This document shows, piece by piece, positions 20,230-29,157 of a stretch of DNA of 64,000 bases (its first letter is position 1; each line of letters starts with the position of its first letter). The stretch is from Streptosporangium lutulentum (GTDB lineage: Bacteria > Actinomycetota > Actinomycetes > Streptosporangiales > Streptosporangiaceae): contig NZ_JAUSQU010000001.1 of NCBI RefSeq assembly GCF_030811455.1, forward strand, positions 1,364,001 to 1,428,000, written 5' to 3'. The notes under the pieces are model-generated. The model had not been told where the DNA came from, made no database searches, and worked only from the letters and a program-made list of their open reading frames with translations. Both the position numbers and the translations under genes were made by a program.

Positions 20230-20281
20230 AAGTTACTCACTAGACATGATCTGTGCAATCCCTTGCCGAAACTTTCTGAAT
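20230..20281 (-). promoter_or_regulatory. Amylopullulanase promoter and LacI-type operator
   Basis: Minus-strand -35 TTGCAC (20258-20253) and -10 TAACTT (20235-20230) are 17 bases apart. Just upstream of the -35 is the plus-strand operator TTGCCGAAACTTTCTGAAT (20263-20281), a partial dyad related to the three other sites in this island. Confidence 0.6.
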
Positions 20282-20443
20282 CGTAATGATTCTTGGGTGT
20301 CCGGAAGACGGTTCCTGTCGCGTCCGAAGCTCTGCAAAGGGCGCCATATATTGTCTGACCTGCAATTATCCTCCTCAATACATGCGGGGTTAATGCTGCC
20401 CGGGTCCGGGCCTTTAGGAACTTTGTAACGAGTTTGCAGAGTC

Positions 20444-20485
20444 TTGCAGAAACTTCTTCCAATGCGATTCACGGCGGCGTAACGT
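20444..20485 (+). promoter_or_regulatory. Glucan importer promoter and LacI-type operator
   Basis: Operator TTGCAGAAACTTCTTCCAA (20444-20462) is an imperfect dyad whose right arm forms the -35 TTCCAA; 17 bases later is -10 TAACGT (20480-20485). A repressor bound here would block the -35. The same arrangement recurs at 30241-30282. Confidence 0.65.
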
Positions 20486-20555
20486 CCGGCGTACTCCGGA
20501 CCTCGGCCTGCAAGCTCCCCGCTCAGGCCGACCCCCCTGAACACGAGGAGAAAAC

Positions 20556-21851
20556 ATGCGGCGAGCCTTCTCGGCTGCGACGATGGTCGCGGCCCTCGCC
20601 TTGGCGGTCGCCGCCTGCGGTGGCGGAGACAGCGGCACGACGGCGGCCCCCGCCCAGTCCGCCGCGGCGGACCCGTCGAAGGTCAGCGGTGAGATCACCT
20701 GGTGGGACACCGTCCGGCCTGACAGTGAGGGCCCGACGTTCCAGGCGCTCATCAAGGAATTCCAGGCGAAATACCCCAATATCAAGGTCAAGTACGTCAA
20801 CGTTCCCTCCGACCAGGCGCAGAACCAGTTCCAGACCGCGGCGCAGGCGGGCACGGGAGCCCCGGACGTGATCCGCTCCGAGGTGGCCTGGACCCCCCAG
20901 TTCGCCTCGCTCGGCTACCTCCAGCCGCTGGACGGCTCGCGGGCCGTGGAGAACGAGGCCGACTTCCTGCCCGGCCCGCTGAGCAGCACCAAGTACAACG
21001 GCAAGACCTACGCGGTGCCGCAGGTCACCGACACCCTGGCGCTCATCTACAACAAGAGGCTCCTGGCGGAGGCCGGGCACGAGAAGGCTCCCACCACGGT
21101 CGAGGAGCTCAAGCAGGCCGCGCTCGACGTCAAGGCCAAGACCGGCGCCAGCGGCCTCGCGCTCAACGTGGACTCCTACTTCCTGCTGCCCTTCATGTAC
21201 GGCGAGGGCGGCGACCTTCTCGACGTCCAGAACAAGAAGATCACCGTCAACTCGCCGGCCAACGTGAAGGCCATGGAGACGGTCGCGGACCTGGTCGCCT
21301 CCGGTGCCGCGCCCAAGCCCGCCATCCAGGACAGCTACGCCAACGCCATGACCGCCCTCAAGGACGGCAAGACGGCGATGATCTACAACGGCCCGTGGGC
21401 GCTGTCGGAGATCTACCAGGGCAAGGAGTTCCAGGACAAGGCCAATCTCGGCATCGCGCCGGTCCCCGCGGGTTCGGTCAAGGCCGGCGCCCCCACCGGC
21501 GGCTGGAACCTGGCGATCTACGCCGGTTCCAAGAACCTGGACGCCTCCTACGAGTTCGTCCGCTTCATGAGCAGCGCCGAGAGCCAGGCCAGGGTCGCCA
21601 AGGAGATCAGCCTCCTGCCGACCCGCCCCTCCGCCTACGACAAGCCCGAGGTCCAGGCCAACGAGGCAGTCTCCGTCTTCAAGCCCATCATGGAGACCGC
21701 GACCGCGCGGCCGTGGATCCCCGAGGGCGGCCAGCTCTTCCAGCCGCTGCTTGAGGGCTACCAGTCGCTGATCGGCGGCCAGGCCACTCCCGAGGACATG
21801 CTCAAGAAGGTCGACGACCAGTACCGCGGCATCTTCAAGGACTGGAGCTGA
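20556..21851 (+). CDS. ABC transporter sugar-binding lipoprotein (maltodextrin type)
   Basis: A 431-residue extracellular solute-binding protein (SBP_bac family 1). The signal peptide ends in a lipobox AVAAC with C21 as the lipidated cysteine, so it is anchored on the outer face of the membrane. Family landmarks include ITWWDTVRPDSEGPTF near the start, YAVPQVTDTLALIYNKRLL, and the hinge segment MIYNGPWALSEI. It should capture malto-oligosaccharides and deliver them to the two permeases that follow; the ligand is inferred from the neighbouring alpha-glucan enzymes. A strong GAGGAGAAAAC precedes the ATG. First gene of the importer-glucosidase-LacI operon. Confidence 0.9.
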   Translation: MRRAFSAATMVAALALAVAACGGGDSGTTAAPAQSAAADPSKVSGEITWWDTVRPDSEGPTFQALIKEFQAKYPNIKVKYVNVPSDQAQNQFQTAAQAGTGAPDVIRSEVAWTPQFASLGYLQPLDGSRAVENEADFLPGPLSSTKYNGKTYAVPQVTDTLALIYNKRLLAEAGHEKAPTTVEELKQAALDVKAKTGASGLALNVDSYFLLPFMYGEGGDLLDVQNKKITVNSPANVKAMETVADLVASGAAPKPAIQDSYANAMTALKDGKTAMIYNGPWALSEIYQGKEFQDKANLGIAPVPAGSVKAGAPTGGWNLAIYAGSKNLDASYEFVRFMSSAESQARVAKEISLLPTRPSAYDKPEVQANEAVSVFKPIMETATARPWIPEGGQLFQPLLEGYQSLIGGQATPEDMLKKVDDQYRGIFKDWS

Positions 21852-21854
21852 TCC

Positions 21855-22868
21855 GTGGCGCTCTCGACTGGACGTGCGAGCAGCACGGCCAGGGACCGGA
21901 CCGCGGGCTCGGGAGGCGCCCGCGGTCAGGATCGCCACCAGCGCCCAGGCCCGCTCAGGCGCGTGATGGGCCGGCACTGGTACGCCTGGGCCATGGTCGC
22001 CCCGGTGATCCTGGTCACGGCCCTGCTGATCGGCTGGCCGCTGGCCCGAGGCGTCTACCTGTCCCTGACCGATGCCACCGAGGCCACCATGGGCCGCACG
22101 ATCGGGGTCAACGTCATCCCGTCGACGTACGAGTTCGTCGGGCTCGACAACTACATCTCGATCCTGACCAGCTCCCTGTTCTGGGACAAGCTGACCTGGA
22201 CGATCGTGTGGACCGTGGCGTGTGTCGCGCTCCACTACGGTCTCGGTCTCGGCCTCGCCATGCTGCTCAACCGCAGGGTGAGGTTCCGCTCTACCTACCG
22301 GCTGCTGCTCATCCTGCCGTGGGCGATCCCGGGATTCGTCTCGGCGTTCATCTGGCGCTACCTCTACAACAGCGACTACGGCGTGATCAACGGCATGCTG
22401 AAGGCGGCCGGGCTCGGGGCGGTCGGCTGGCTCGACGACCCGACCACCGCGAAGATCGCGGTGGTCGCGGTCAACGTCTGGATGGGCGTGCCGTTCATGA
22501 TGGTCGCCGTCCTGGGCGGTCTGCAGTCGATCCCCGGCGAGCTCTACGAGGCGGCCGAGGTCGACGGCGCGACGCCGTGGCAGCGCTTCCGCTTCATCAC
22601 CGTCCCGGGGCTGCGCACCGTGTCGAGCACGGTCATCCTGCTGGGCACGATCTGGACCTTCAACATGTTCCCGGTGATCTTCCTGATCAGCGGGGGAGGG
22701 CCGGGCAGCTCCACGGAGATCCTCGTGACCTACGCCTTCCGCGAGGCCTTCACCGGCATCCGCAACTACTCCGGCTCCGCCGCCTGGGGAGTGATCATCC
22801 TCATGCTCCTCGTCGTGCTGGCCCTGGTCTATCGCCGCGCGCTGCGCAGGCAGGGGGAGGTCTGGTGA
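21855..22868 (+). CDS. ABC transporter permease, MalF-like
   Basis: A 337-residue permease with about six membrane helices after a 40-residue basic N-terminus. The cytoplasmic EAA loop that docks on the ATPase reads YEAAEVDGATPWQRFRFITVP. It pairs with the next gene product as the importer channel. GTG 21855 lies 3 bases after the binding protein stop. No ATPase is encoded in this operon. Confidence 0.9.
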   Translation: MALSTGRASSTARDRTAGSGGARGQDRHQRPGPLRRVMGRHWYAWAMVAPVILVTALLIGWPLARGVYLSLTDATEATMGRTIGVNVIPSTYEFVGLDNYISILTSSLFWDKLTWTIVWTVACVALHYGLGLGLAMLLNRRVRFRSTYRLLLILPWAIPGFVSAFIWRYLYNSDYGVINGMLKAAGLGAVGWLDDPTTAKIAVVAVNVWMGVPFMMVAVLGGLQSIPGELYEAAEVDGATPWQRFRFITVPGLRTVSSTVILLGTIWTFNMFPVIFLISGGGPGSSTEILVTYAFREAFTGIRNYSGSAAWGVIILMLLVVLALVYRRALRRQGEVW

Positions 22869-23752
22869 GCTCCGTCACCGCCGGTCCGGCCGGTTCCGCT
22901 CCGGCGCGAGGGGTCCGTCGCCGCGGGGATCGCGGCGTCGGCAGGTCGATCCTGCTCCACGCGACCCTGCTCTGCGCGGTCGCCGTCTCGCTGTTCCCCA
23001 TCGTCTGGCTGGTCCTGACCTCGCTCAAGCCGCGCGACGGCTGGCTCTCCAGCGAACTGGAGTTCTTCAACCAGCCCTCGCTGGACAACTACACCCGGGT
23101 GCTGACCGAGACGCAGTTCCCGACCTGGCTGCTCAACTCGGTGATGGTCGCGGGACTGACCACGGTCATCGGGGTGTTCCTGGCCTCCACGACCGGATAC
23201 GCGATCAGCCGCTTCCGCTTCCCCGGTCACCGCGGGGTCATGTGGATGCTGCTCATCACCCAGATGTTCCCGGTGGCCATCCTGATCGTCCCGCTCTACA
23301 ACCTGATGGCGAGCCTCGGGCTGCTCAACCAGATCGCCGGACTGGTCATCGCCTACATGACCGTGGCCGTGCCGTTCTGCGCGTGGATGATGAAGAGTTA
23401 CTTCGACTCGATCCCGCGCGAGATCGACCAGGCGGGAATGGTCGATGGTCTGACGCCGTTTGGCACATTTTGGCGGGTTATCCTTCCCCTGGCCAGGCCG
23501 AGCCTGGCGGTCACGGGCTTCTACTGCTTCATGACCGCCTGGGGAGAGGTGGCCTACGCCACGGTGTTCATGTCGCAGGAGGAGAAGCGCACGCTGGGCA
23601 TCGGGCTGCAGCAGTTCGTCGGGCAGCACTGGTCCGACTGGGGCCTGCTCACCGCCTCGGCGGTTCTGATCGCGGTGCCCGCGGCGATCGTCTTCCTGCT
23701 CGTGCAGCGCCATCTGGTCGCCGGCCTTACCGCCGGCGCCACGAAGTCGTAA
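22865..23752 (+). CDS. ABC transporter permease, MalG-like
   Basis: A 295-residue permease with six hydrophobic helices; its EAA loop reads REIDQAGMVDGLTPFGTFWRVILP. The GTG start overlaps the preceding stop as GTGA and has AGGGGGAGG upstream. The frame is open much further to the left, but that part is antisense-like noise within the first permease gene. Energy must come from an ATPase elsewhere; the MsmK-type protein encoded at 35135-36424 is the obvious candidate. Confidence 0.9.
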   Translation: MSSVTAGPAGSAPARGVRRRGDRGVGRSILLHATLLCAVAVSLFPIVWLVLTSLKPRDGWLSSELEFFNQPSLDNYTRVLTETQFPTWLLNSVMVAGLTTVIGVFLASTTGYAISRFRFPGHRGVMWMLLITQMFPVAILIVPLYNLMASLGLLNQIAGLVIAYMTVAVPFCAWMMKSYFDSIPREIDQAGMVDGLTPFGTFWRVILPLARPSLAVTGFYCFMTAWGEVAYATVFMSQEEKRTLGIGLQQFVGQHWSDWGLLTASAVLIAVPAAIVFLLVQRHLVAGLTAGATKS

Positions 23753-23810
23753 CACCGCCGTGCTATCACGTCCTGACATGCCTGAAATGTCACTTGATCG
23801 GGGGACAAAT

Positions 23811-25451
23811 ATGACCGGGCTCGCCCGCATGGACCTTGCCGCAGCCACCGCCACCCGATGGTGGCGTGACGCGGTGATCTACCAGGTCTACGTGCGCAGC
23901 TTCGCCGACGGCAACGGCGACGGCATCGGCGATCTGCTGGGAGTGCGGAGCAGGCTACGGTATCTGGCCGACCTGGGGGTCGACGCGATCTGGCTGACCC
24001 CCTTCTTCACCTCGCCGATGGCCGACTTCGGCTACGACGTGGCGGACTACCGGAACGTGGACCCGATCTTCGGGTCGCTGGCCGACGCCAAGGCGCTGAT
24101 CGACGACGCGCACCGGCACGGCCTGCGCGTGATCGTCGACGTCGTTCCCAACCACACCTCCGACCGGCACGCCTGGTTCCACGAGGCCGTGGCCGCGGGC
24201 CCCGGCAGCGCCGCGCGGGAGCGCTACATCTTCCGCCCCGGTAAGGGCGCCGACGGGGAACTGCCGCCGAACGACTGGGAGTCGGTCTTCGGCGGCCCCG
24301 CGTGGACCCGGCTGCCCGACGGCGAGTGGTACCTGCGCCTGTTCGCCTCCGAGCAGCCCGACCTGAACTGGGAGAACCCCGAGGTCCGCGCGGAGTTCGA
24401 GTCGATCCTGCGGTTCTGGCTCGACCTCGGCGTGGACGGCTTCCGCATCGACGTGGCCCACGGCATGATCAAGGCGGAGGGGCTGCCCGACGTCGGTCAC
24501 GCCGACCAGGTCCGGATGATCGGCACCGACACGACGCCGTTCTTCGACCAGGACGGCGTGCACGAGATCCACCGGGCCTGGCGCACGTTGCTCGACTCCT
24601 ACCCGGGCGAGCGGATCGGCGTCGCCGAGGCGTGGGCGCCCACCGCGCAGCGGCTGGCCAACTACATCCGCCCGGACGAGTTGCACCAGGCGTTCAACTT
24701 CCAGCTCCTCGTCGCCCCCTGGGACGCCGTGGGGTTCCGCGCGGTGATCCAGGAGTCGCTGGAGACGGCCGGCATGGTCGGCGCCTCCAGCACCTGGGTG
24801 CTGTCCAACCACGACGTCAAGCGGCACCTCACCCGCTACGGCGGCGGAGAGCTCGGCCTGCGCCGCTCGCGCGCGGCGGTCCTGCTGACGCTCTCCCTGC
24901 CCGGCTCGTCCTACATCTACCAGGGGGAGGAGCTCGGCCTTCCCGAGGTCCTCGACCTGCCGGAGGAGTTCCTGCGCGACCCGCAACGGCTGCGCAACCC
25001 CGACCACGGCCGGGACGGCTGCCGGGTGCCGATCCCGTGGGCCGACGTCCGGCCGCACTTCGGCTTCAGCCTGCCGGGCATCGAGGAGTCCTGGCTGCCG
25101 ATGCCCTCCTCCTGGGGTCCGCTCAGCGTCCAGTCCCAGCTCCACGACCCGGCCTCCACGCTGCACCTGTACCGGGAGGCGCTGAGGATCAGGCGGCGAC
25201 GGCAGGCCTTCGGCGACACCCCGCTGGTCTGGCTCGACTCCCCCGAGGGCACGCTGGCCTTCGGCCGGGGGGACGACTTCGTCTGCACGGTCAACCTGAC
25301 CGGCGAGCCGGTCGAGCTGCCCGCCCCCGGGCGGGTCCTGCTGGCCAGCACCGCACCGGCCACCGCGGGTGACGCGGAACCGATCGCCGAGGGCGACCTG
25401 GTACGGCTCGCGCCCGACTCCGCCGTCTGGTGGGAACGCGATGACGCATAG
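23811..25451 (+). CDS. Intracellular GH13 alpha-glucosidase (oligo-1,6-glucosidase/AglA-like)
   Basis: A 546-residue GH13 enzyme without signal peptide, expected to release glucose from imported malto- or isomalto-oligosaccharides in the cytoplasm. It starts WWRDAVIYQVYVRSFAD, typical of alpha-glucosidases. Catalytic residues: nucleophile D214 in GFRIDVAHG, acid/base E273 in GVAEAWAP and transition-state D335 in LSNHDVKR. ATG 23811 has GGGGGAC upstream; an earlier ATG at 23778 is out of the domain. Third enzyme-level step of the operon, 58 bp after the permease gene and overlapping the LacI gene by 11 bp. Confidence 0.9.
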   Translation: MTGLARMDLAAATATRWWRDAVIYQVYVRSFADGNGDGIGDLLGVRSRLRYLADLGVDAIWLTPFFTSPMADFGYDVADYRNVDPIFGSLADAKALIDDAHRHGLRVIVDVVPNHTSDRHAWFHEAVAAGPGSAARERYIFRPGKGADGELPPNDWESVFGGPAWTRLPDGEWYLRLFASEQPDLNWENPEVRAEFESILRFWLDLGVDGFRIDVAHGMIKAEGLPDVGHADQVRMIGTDTTPFFDQDGVHEIHRAWRTLLDSYPGERIGVAEAWAPTAQRLANYIRPDELHQAFNFQLLVAPWDAVGFRAVIQESLETAGMVGASSTWVLSNHDVKRHLTRYGGGELGLRRSRAAVLLTLSLPGSSYIYQGEELGLPEVLDLPEEFLRDPQRLRNPDHGRDGCRVPIPWADVRPHFGFSLPGIEESWLPMPSSWGPLSVQSQLHDPASTLHLYREALRIRRRRQAFGDTPLVWLDSPEGTLAFGRGDDFVCTVNLTGEPVELPAPGRVLLASTAPATAGDAEPIAEGDLVRLAPDSAVWWERDDA

Positions 25452-26490
25452 CGGCGGCCCGCTCGGCAACGGCGCCGCCCGGCTGACCGACATCGCCGCG
25501 CAGGCGGGGGTCAGCGAGGCCACGGTCAGCCGGGTGCTCAACGGCAAGCCGGGCGTCTCCGCCGTCACCCGGCGGTCCGTCCTGGCGGCGCTCGACGTCA
25601 TGGGCTACGAGCGCCCGCAGAGGTTGCGCCAGCGCAGCAACGGGCTGATCGGCCTGGTGACCCCCGAGCTGGACAACCCGATCTTCCCGGCCTTCGCCCA
25701 GGCCTTCGAGAAGACGCTGACCCAGCACGGCTACACCCCGCTGCTCTGCACCCAGCTGCCCGGCGGGGCGCTGGAGGACGAGTTCACCGAGCTGCTCGTG
25801 GAGCGGGGGGTGAGCGGCATCATCTTCGTCTCCGGGCTGCACGCCGACGTCACCGCACGCTCGGACCGCTACACCCAGCTGATCGGACAGGGCGTGCCGA
25901 TCGTCCTGCTCAACGGGCACGCGGCCGACGTCCCGGCGCCCTTCATCTCTCCGGACGATCGGGCGGCGGCGCGGTTGGCGGTGCAGCATCTGGTGGATCT
26001 GGGGCATGAGCGGATCGGTCTGGCGGTCGGTCCGGGGCGGTTCGTGCCGGTGATCCGGAAGATCGAGGGGTATCGGAAGGCGATGGCGCAGTTGCTGGGG
26101 GTGAGCGAGGTGGAGGAGTTGATCTCGCATTCGCTGTTCTCGGTGGAGGGGGGTCAGGCGGCGGCGGCGCAGTTGCTGGAGCGGGGGTGTACGGGCATCG
26201 TGTGTGCGTCGGATCTGATGGCGTTGGGGGTGATTCGGGCGTGCCGGGATCGGGGGTTGTCGGTGCCGGGTGAGGTGTCGGTGGTCGGGTTCGACGACTC
26301 GCCGTTGATCGCTTTCACCGACCCGCCGCTGACCACCGTGCGGCAGCCCGTGCAGTCGATGGTGACCGCCGCGGTCCACACCCTGCTGGAGGCCATCGCC
26401 GGTGCGCCGGGAAAGCACTCCGAGCTCATCTTCCAGCCGGAGTTCATCGTCCGGGGCTCCACGGGCTCCGGGCCCAAGGTCGTCCGCTGA
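25441..26490 (+). CDS. LacI-family repressor, copy 1 (last gene of the glucan importer operon)
   Basis: A 349-residue LacI/GalR regulator. The helix-turn-helix LTDIAAQAGVSEATVSRVLNG and hinge are followed by a periplasmic-binding-protein-like sugar domain. The start lies inside the glucosidase gene (11-bp overlap), so it is part of that operon. Its DNA recognition helix is identical to that of the second LacI at 36724-37788, so both should bind the same operator, most likely the 19-bp sites in this island. Residues encoded by 25942-26342 are shared almost base for base with copy 2. The inducer is presumably a malto-oligosaccharide, which is inferred. Confidence 0.92.
   Translation: MTHSGGPLGNGAARLTDIAAQAGVSEATVSRVLNGKPGVSAVTRRSVLAALDVMGYERPQRLRQRSNGLIGLVTPELDNPIFPAFAQAFEKTLTQHGYTPLLCTQLPGGALEDEFTELLVERGVSGIIFVSGLHADVTARSDRYTQLIGQGVPIVLLNGHAADVPAPFISPDDRAAARLAVQHLVDLGHERIGLAVGPGRFVPVIRKIEGYRKAMAQLLGVSEVEELISHSLFSVEGGQAAAAQLLERGCTGIVCASDLMALGVIRACRDRGLSVPGEVSVVGFDDSPLIAFTDPPLTTVRQPVQSMVTAAVHTLLEAIAGAPGKHSELIFQPEFIVRGSTGSGPKVVR
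25942..26342 (+). repeat. 401-bp direct repeat, copy A (in LacI gene 1)
   Basis: Identical to 37240-37640 except one base (T at 26313, C at 37611). Flanking parts of the two genes are clearly diverged. Codons inside prefer CAT, GAT, GTG and GGG, unlike the C-ending codons outside. Confidence 0.95.
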
Positions 26491-26729
26491 CCCCCGCCGA
26501 CCCTCGCTGACCCGTCCGCGACTCCGCGACGGCGGAGCCCGCCGGCGCCTTCCAGAGCTATGCCCGGATCGCGGTGGATCACCCGGCTGCCACGCCGCCG
26601 CCGCCGTCCGCGCAGGTGAAAGAGATGTAATGGCTTGCCGTAGGCCCGTCCTGTAGCTCGTGGCGAGCGTCGCCGGCGTGCGACGATCCCCGCTGACGTG
26701 CTGACGGTGACGGCGATGGAGCGTGCCAG

Positions 26730-28040
26730 GTGGACTCGACAAGGCGATGGACCGTTCCCGTGCTGGGGGCATTCACGGTGGGCGAGCTGTTCCTCGCCGC
26801 TCCGGTGCCCACCACGGGAGTGCCGGGAGGCGCCGTGGCCGCTCCGGCGAGCACCGCGGCCGCGGCGGGCACCGTCTACTACGTGGACTCCGGAGCCGGC
26901 AGGGACTCCGCCGCGGGCACCTCGGAGGCGACGGCCTGGCGTTCCCTGCACAGGGTCAACGCCGCCGAGCTGCGCCCCGGCGACACCGTGCGGTTCAGGC
27001 GCGGCGGTGACTGGCGGGGCACCCTGAGGCTCAGGGGCAGGGGCACCGCCGCCGCCCCCATCTCCGCCGAGCCGTACGGCAAGGGCGCGGATCCGAGGAT
27101 CACCGGCAGCACCGCCTGCGTGGTGATCGCAGGCATGTACGTGCGGGTGTCCGGGCTGCGCGCCAGCCGCTGCCAGTGGGCCGGCTTCGAGGTGAGGGGC
27201 GACCACAACGAGCTGAACGGCGTGCACTCCGACCACAACGTCACCGGCGTCCAGTTCATCGGCTCCCACAACACCGTCAGGAACAGCGTCCTGAGCGGCA
27301 ACAACCGGATGAGCGTCAACGACAAGGGAGGCGACGACGACTCCGGCGCCTTCGGCGTGCTGCTCAACGGCGACGACAACCTCGTCGTCGGAAACGTGAT
27401 CGTCGACAGCTACGCGCAGAGCGAGGACTACGGCACCGACGGCGCCGCCGTCGAGGTCTACAACGGCGACCGCAACCGGGTCGCCCGCAACGTCTCCAGG
27501 GACAACGAGACCTTCGTGGAGCTGGGCGCGAGGAAGGGCAAGACCGCCGAGGGGAACGTGTTCTCCAACAACGTGGTGACCTCCTCCCGCAAGAGGGGCT
27601 CCTTCCTGATCACCCGGGGGCCCGGCAGCCCCATCGGCCCGGTGAGAGGCACCGTCGCGGTGCACAACTCCGTCTACCTGCCCGCCCGTGACACCATCGG
27701 CTGGTCCTGCGGCGACGGCTGCTCGCCCGCCATCCTCAAGCTGCGCAACAACGTCATCGTGGTCGGCGGGCGGATCGGCGAGGAGGACGGCAAGGGAGGA
27801 GCCGACGAGGGCGGCAACGTCTACCGGGGCCGTTCCCCCAGGTTCAAGCTGGGCCCCGGGTCGATCATCGCCGATCCCCGCTTCCGCAGCCGCGAGGACC
27901 TCCACCTGAGTCCTGGCTCCCCGGCCCTCGGCCGCGGCGTCAAGCTGGGCCCCGAGTGGTTCGGCGGCGCCGCGCTGGCCCGGGATCTCACGGGGGCCCG
28001 CCTGCCCGCCGCTCCCGCCGCGGGCGCGTATCAGCACTAA
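26730..28040 (+). CDS. Secreted right-handed parallel beta-helix protein
   Basis: A 436-residue protein with an N-terminal export signal followed by YYVDSGAGRDSAAGTS-TAWRSL, the usual entry to a right-handed parallel beta-helix. Many Asn-rich turns (GDHNELNGV, GSHNTVRNSV, GDDNLVVGNV, GDRNRVARNV) are PbH1 coils. Such folds serve polysaccharide lyases and glycosidases, but I see no diagnostic catalytic set, so the substrate is unknown. GTG 26730 has GGAG 8 bases upstream. It stands 240 bp after the glucan operon, and co-regulation is not shown. Confidence 0.75.
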   Translation: MDSTRRWTVPVLGAFTVGELFLAAPVPTTGVPGGAVAAPASTAAAAGTVYYVDSGAGRDSAAGTSEATAWRSLHRVNAAELRPGDTVRFRRGGDWRGTLRLRGRGTAAAPISAEPYGKGADPRITGSTACVVIAGMYVRVSGLRASRCQWAGFEVRGDHNELNGVHSDHNVTGVQFIGSHNTVRNSVLSGNNRMSVNDKGGDDDSGAFGVLLNGDDNLVVGNVIVDSYAQSEDYGTDGAAVEVYNGDRNRVARNVSRDNETFVELGARKGKTAEGNVFSNNVVTSSRKRGSFLITRGPGSPIGPVRGTVAVHNSVYLPARDTIGWSCGDGCSPAILKLRNNVIVVGGRIGEEDGKGGADEGGNVYRGRSPRFKLGPGSIIADPRFRSREDLHLSPGSPALGRGVKLGPEWFGGAALARDLTGARLPAAPAAGAYQH

Positions 28041-28135
28041 CTCTTTCCCGTATCAGGTTTTATCCTGGATATCTCCTCGGAATCTCTGTGAAACCTGTCT
28101 AGGACACCCTGGTGTCCAGAGCGAGGTGATCGGCA

Positions 28136-28768
28136 ATGATGTTGAGACTACGGGTGTCCTTTCCCGACAGACCAGGTGCCCTGGGGCAGGTGGCGCGAGT
28201 GCTCGGCACGCTGGGCGCGGACATTCTCCAGGTGACGGTGCTCGAACGCGAGACCGGCCGGGCGGTGGACGACTTCACCGTCTCCTGGCCGGGGAGTCCG
28301 GACGCGGAGACCGTCAGGGACCGCCTGTCGGCCGTCCCCGGCATGCGGGTCGAAGGGGTCTGGCCCACCCGCGAGGTCCCCGGCGCCGCGCCCGACTACG
28401 ACCTGCTGAGGCACGTCGCCGCCGACCCGGGCCGGGCCTTCGCCACCCTCGTGGACGCCGTGCCCGATCTGGCGAGCGCCGAATGGGCGGTCATCGTGTC
28501 CTCGGAGCGGAGCGAGATCGTCCATCACAGCTGGCAGGCTCCGTCCTCCTTCGACGAGACGGGAGGTCTCGTCGGTGTCAAGGCGGCCGACCTCACCTCC
28601 CTGCGCCCCTCGACGTTCAGCTCGGGCCGTCACCGGCTGATGAGCCTGCCCGTTCCCGGCGCGGACCTGCACCTGATTCTCATGCGCACCGAGGGCCCGG
28701 CCTTCCACCGTGCCGAACTGGACCGTGTCATGCGCATCCTGGAGATCGTTTCCATCATCGGCCGCTGA
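28136..28768 (+). CDS. ACT-domain protein
   Basis: A 210-residue cytoplasmic protein. Residues 2-70 form an ACT domain (LRVSFPDRPGALGQVARVLG then ADILQVTVLER), a small-molecule sensing module usually binding amino acids. The remaining 130 residues form a second domain I do not recognise by name, with a conserved-looking SSERSEIVHHSW and a C-terminal LDRVMRILEIVSI. It is not fused to an enzyme. Two ATGs (28136, 28139) follow a GAGGTG site. Confidence 0.75.
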   Translation: MMLRLRVSFPDRPGALGQVARVLGTLGADILQVTVLERETGRAVDDFTVSWPGSPDAETVRDRLSAVPGMRVEGVWPTREVPGAAPDYDLLRHVAADPGRAFATLVDAVPDLASAEWAVIVSSERSEIVHHSWQAPSSFDETGGLVGVKAADLTSLRPSTFSSGRHRLMSLPVPGADLHLILMRTEGPAFHRAELDRVMRILEIVSIIGR

Positions 28769-28810
28769 CCCGGGCCGCCCGCCGTCGCGGGCCCGGGGCG
28801 CAGGAGCGGC

Positions 28811-28834
28811 GCGGGCCCTTCCCGGAGGGCCCGC
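28811..28834. terminator. Hairpin after the ACT-domain gene
   Basis: GCGGGCCCT and AGGGCCCGC (9-bp stem, 6-base loop) lie 43 bp after the stop. A second, partly overlapping GCGGGCC repeat follows. Confidence 0.5.
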
Positions 28835-29157
28835 GGGCCGCTTCGCGGGCCCGAGGTTCCCTCGGGAATGTCCTTGGAGACAACCCGGAGGACATTAAGG
28901 TCTCCAAATCGGACGTTTCCGGCATGCCGGTCATGGGGTATGGGAGATCAAGGAGCGCTGTGCCGCTCTCCGCGGGCCCGCCGCCCAGCGGGTCGTGGCC
29001 GATGCCGGAGCATCGCCCGCCACGAACGGGCTCACCACGATTCATCAGGTAGGACGGCCATCGCGGCACTCGATGGCCCTCGCGACGTCCCCCCGACGGA
29101 TGGCCGCAGGCCATATCGGGCCCGGGCCTGCACCGGGCTCGTGAGGAGGACAGTCTG
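28835..29157. other. Intergenic region before the lipoprotein gene
   Basis: No convincing gene. It holds a hairpin GGCCATCG/CGATGGCC (29057-29079). The frames that cross it have poor coding character. Confidence 0.4.

Larger units (their letters stand above)
20191..20555. other. Divergent control region between amylopullulanase and glucan importer
   Basis: No gene. It carries two 19-bp operators (20263-20281 and 20444-20462), two promoters, and an AT-rich stretch around 20,340-20,400 (containing CATATATTG) that may hold further elements. Confidence 0.7.

Noticed and set aside
16402-20286. A very long plus-strand open frame (nearly 1300 codons) opposite the amylopullulanase gene
   Set aside because: It is antisense to a well-supported GH13/pullulanase gene, and its Arg/Gly/Val-rich sequence is the usual shadow of GC-biased third positions.
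22208-22864. N-terminal extension of the MalG-like permease frame
   Set aside because: This part lies wholly within the MalF-like gene in another frame and has no membrane helices; the GTGA overlap at 22865 marks the real start.
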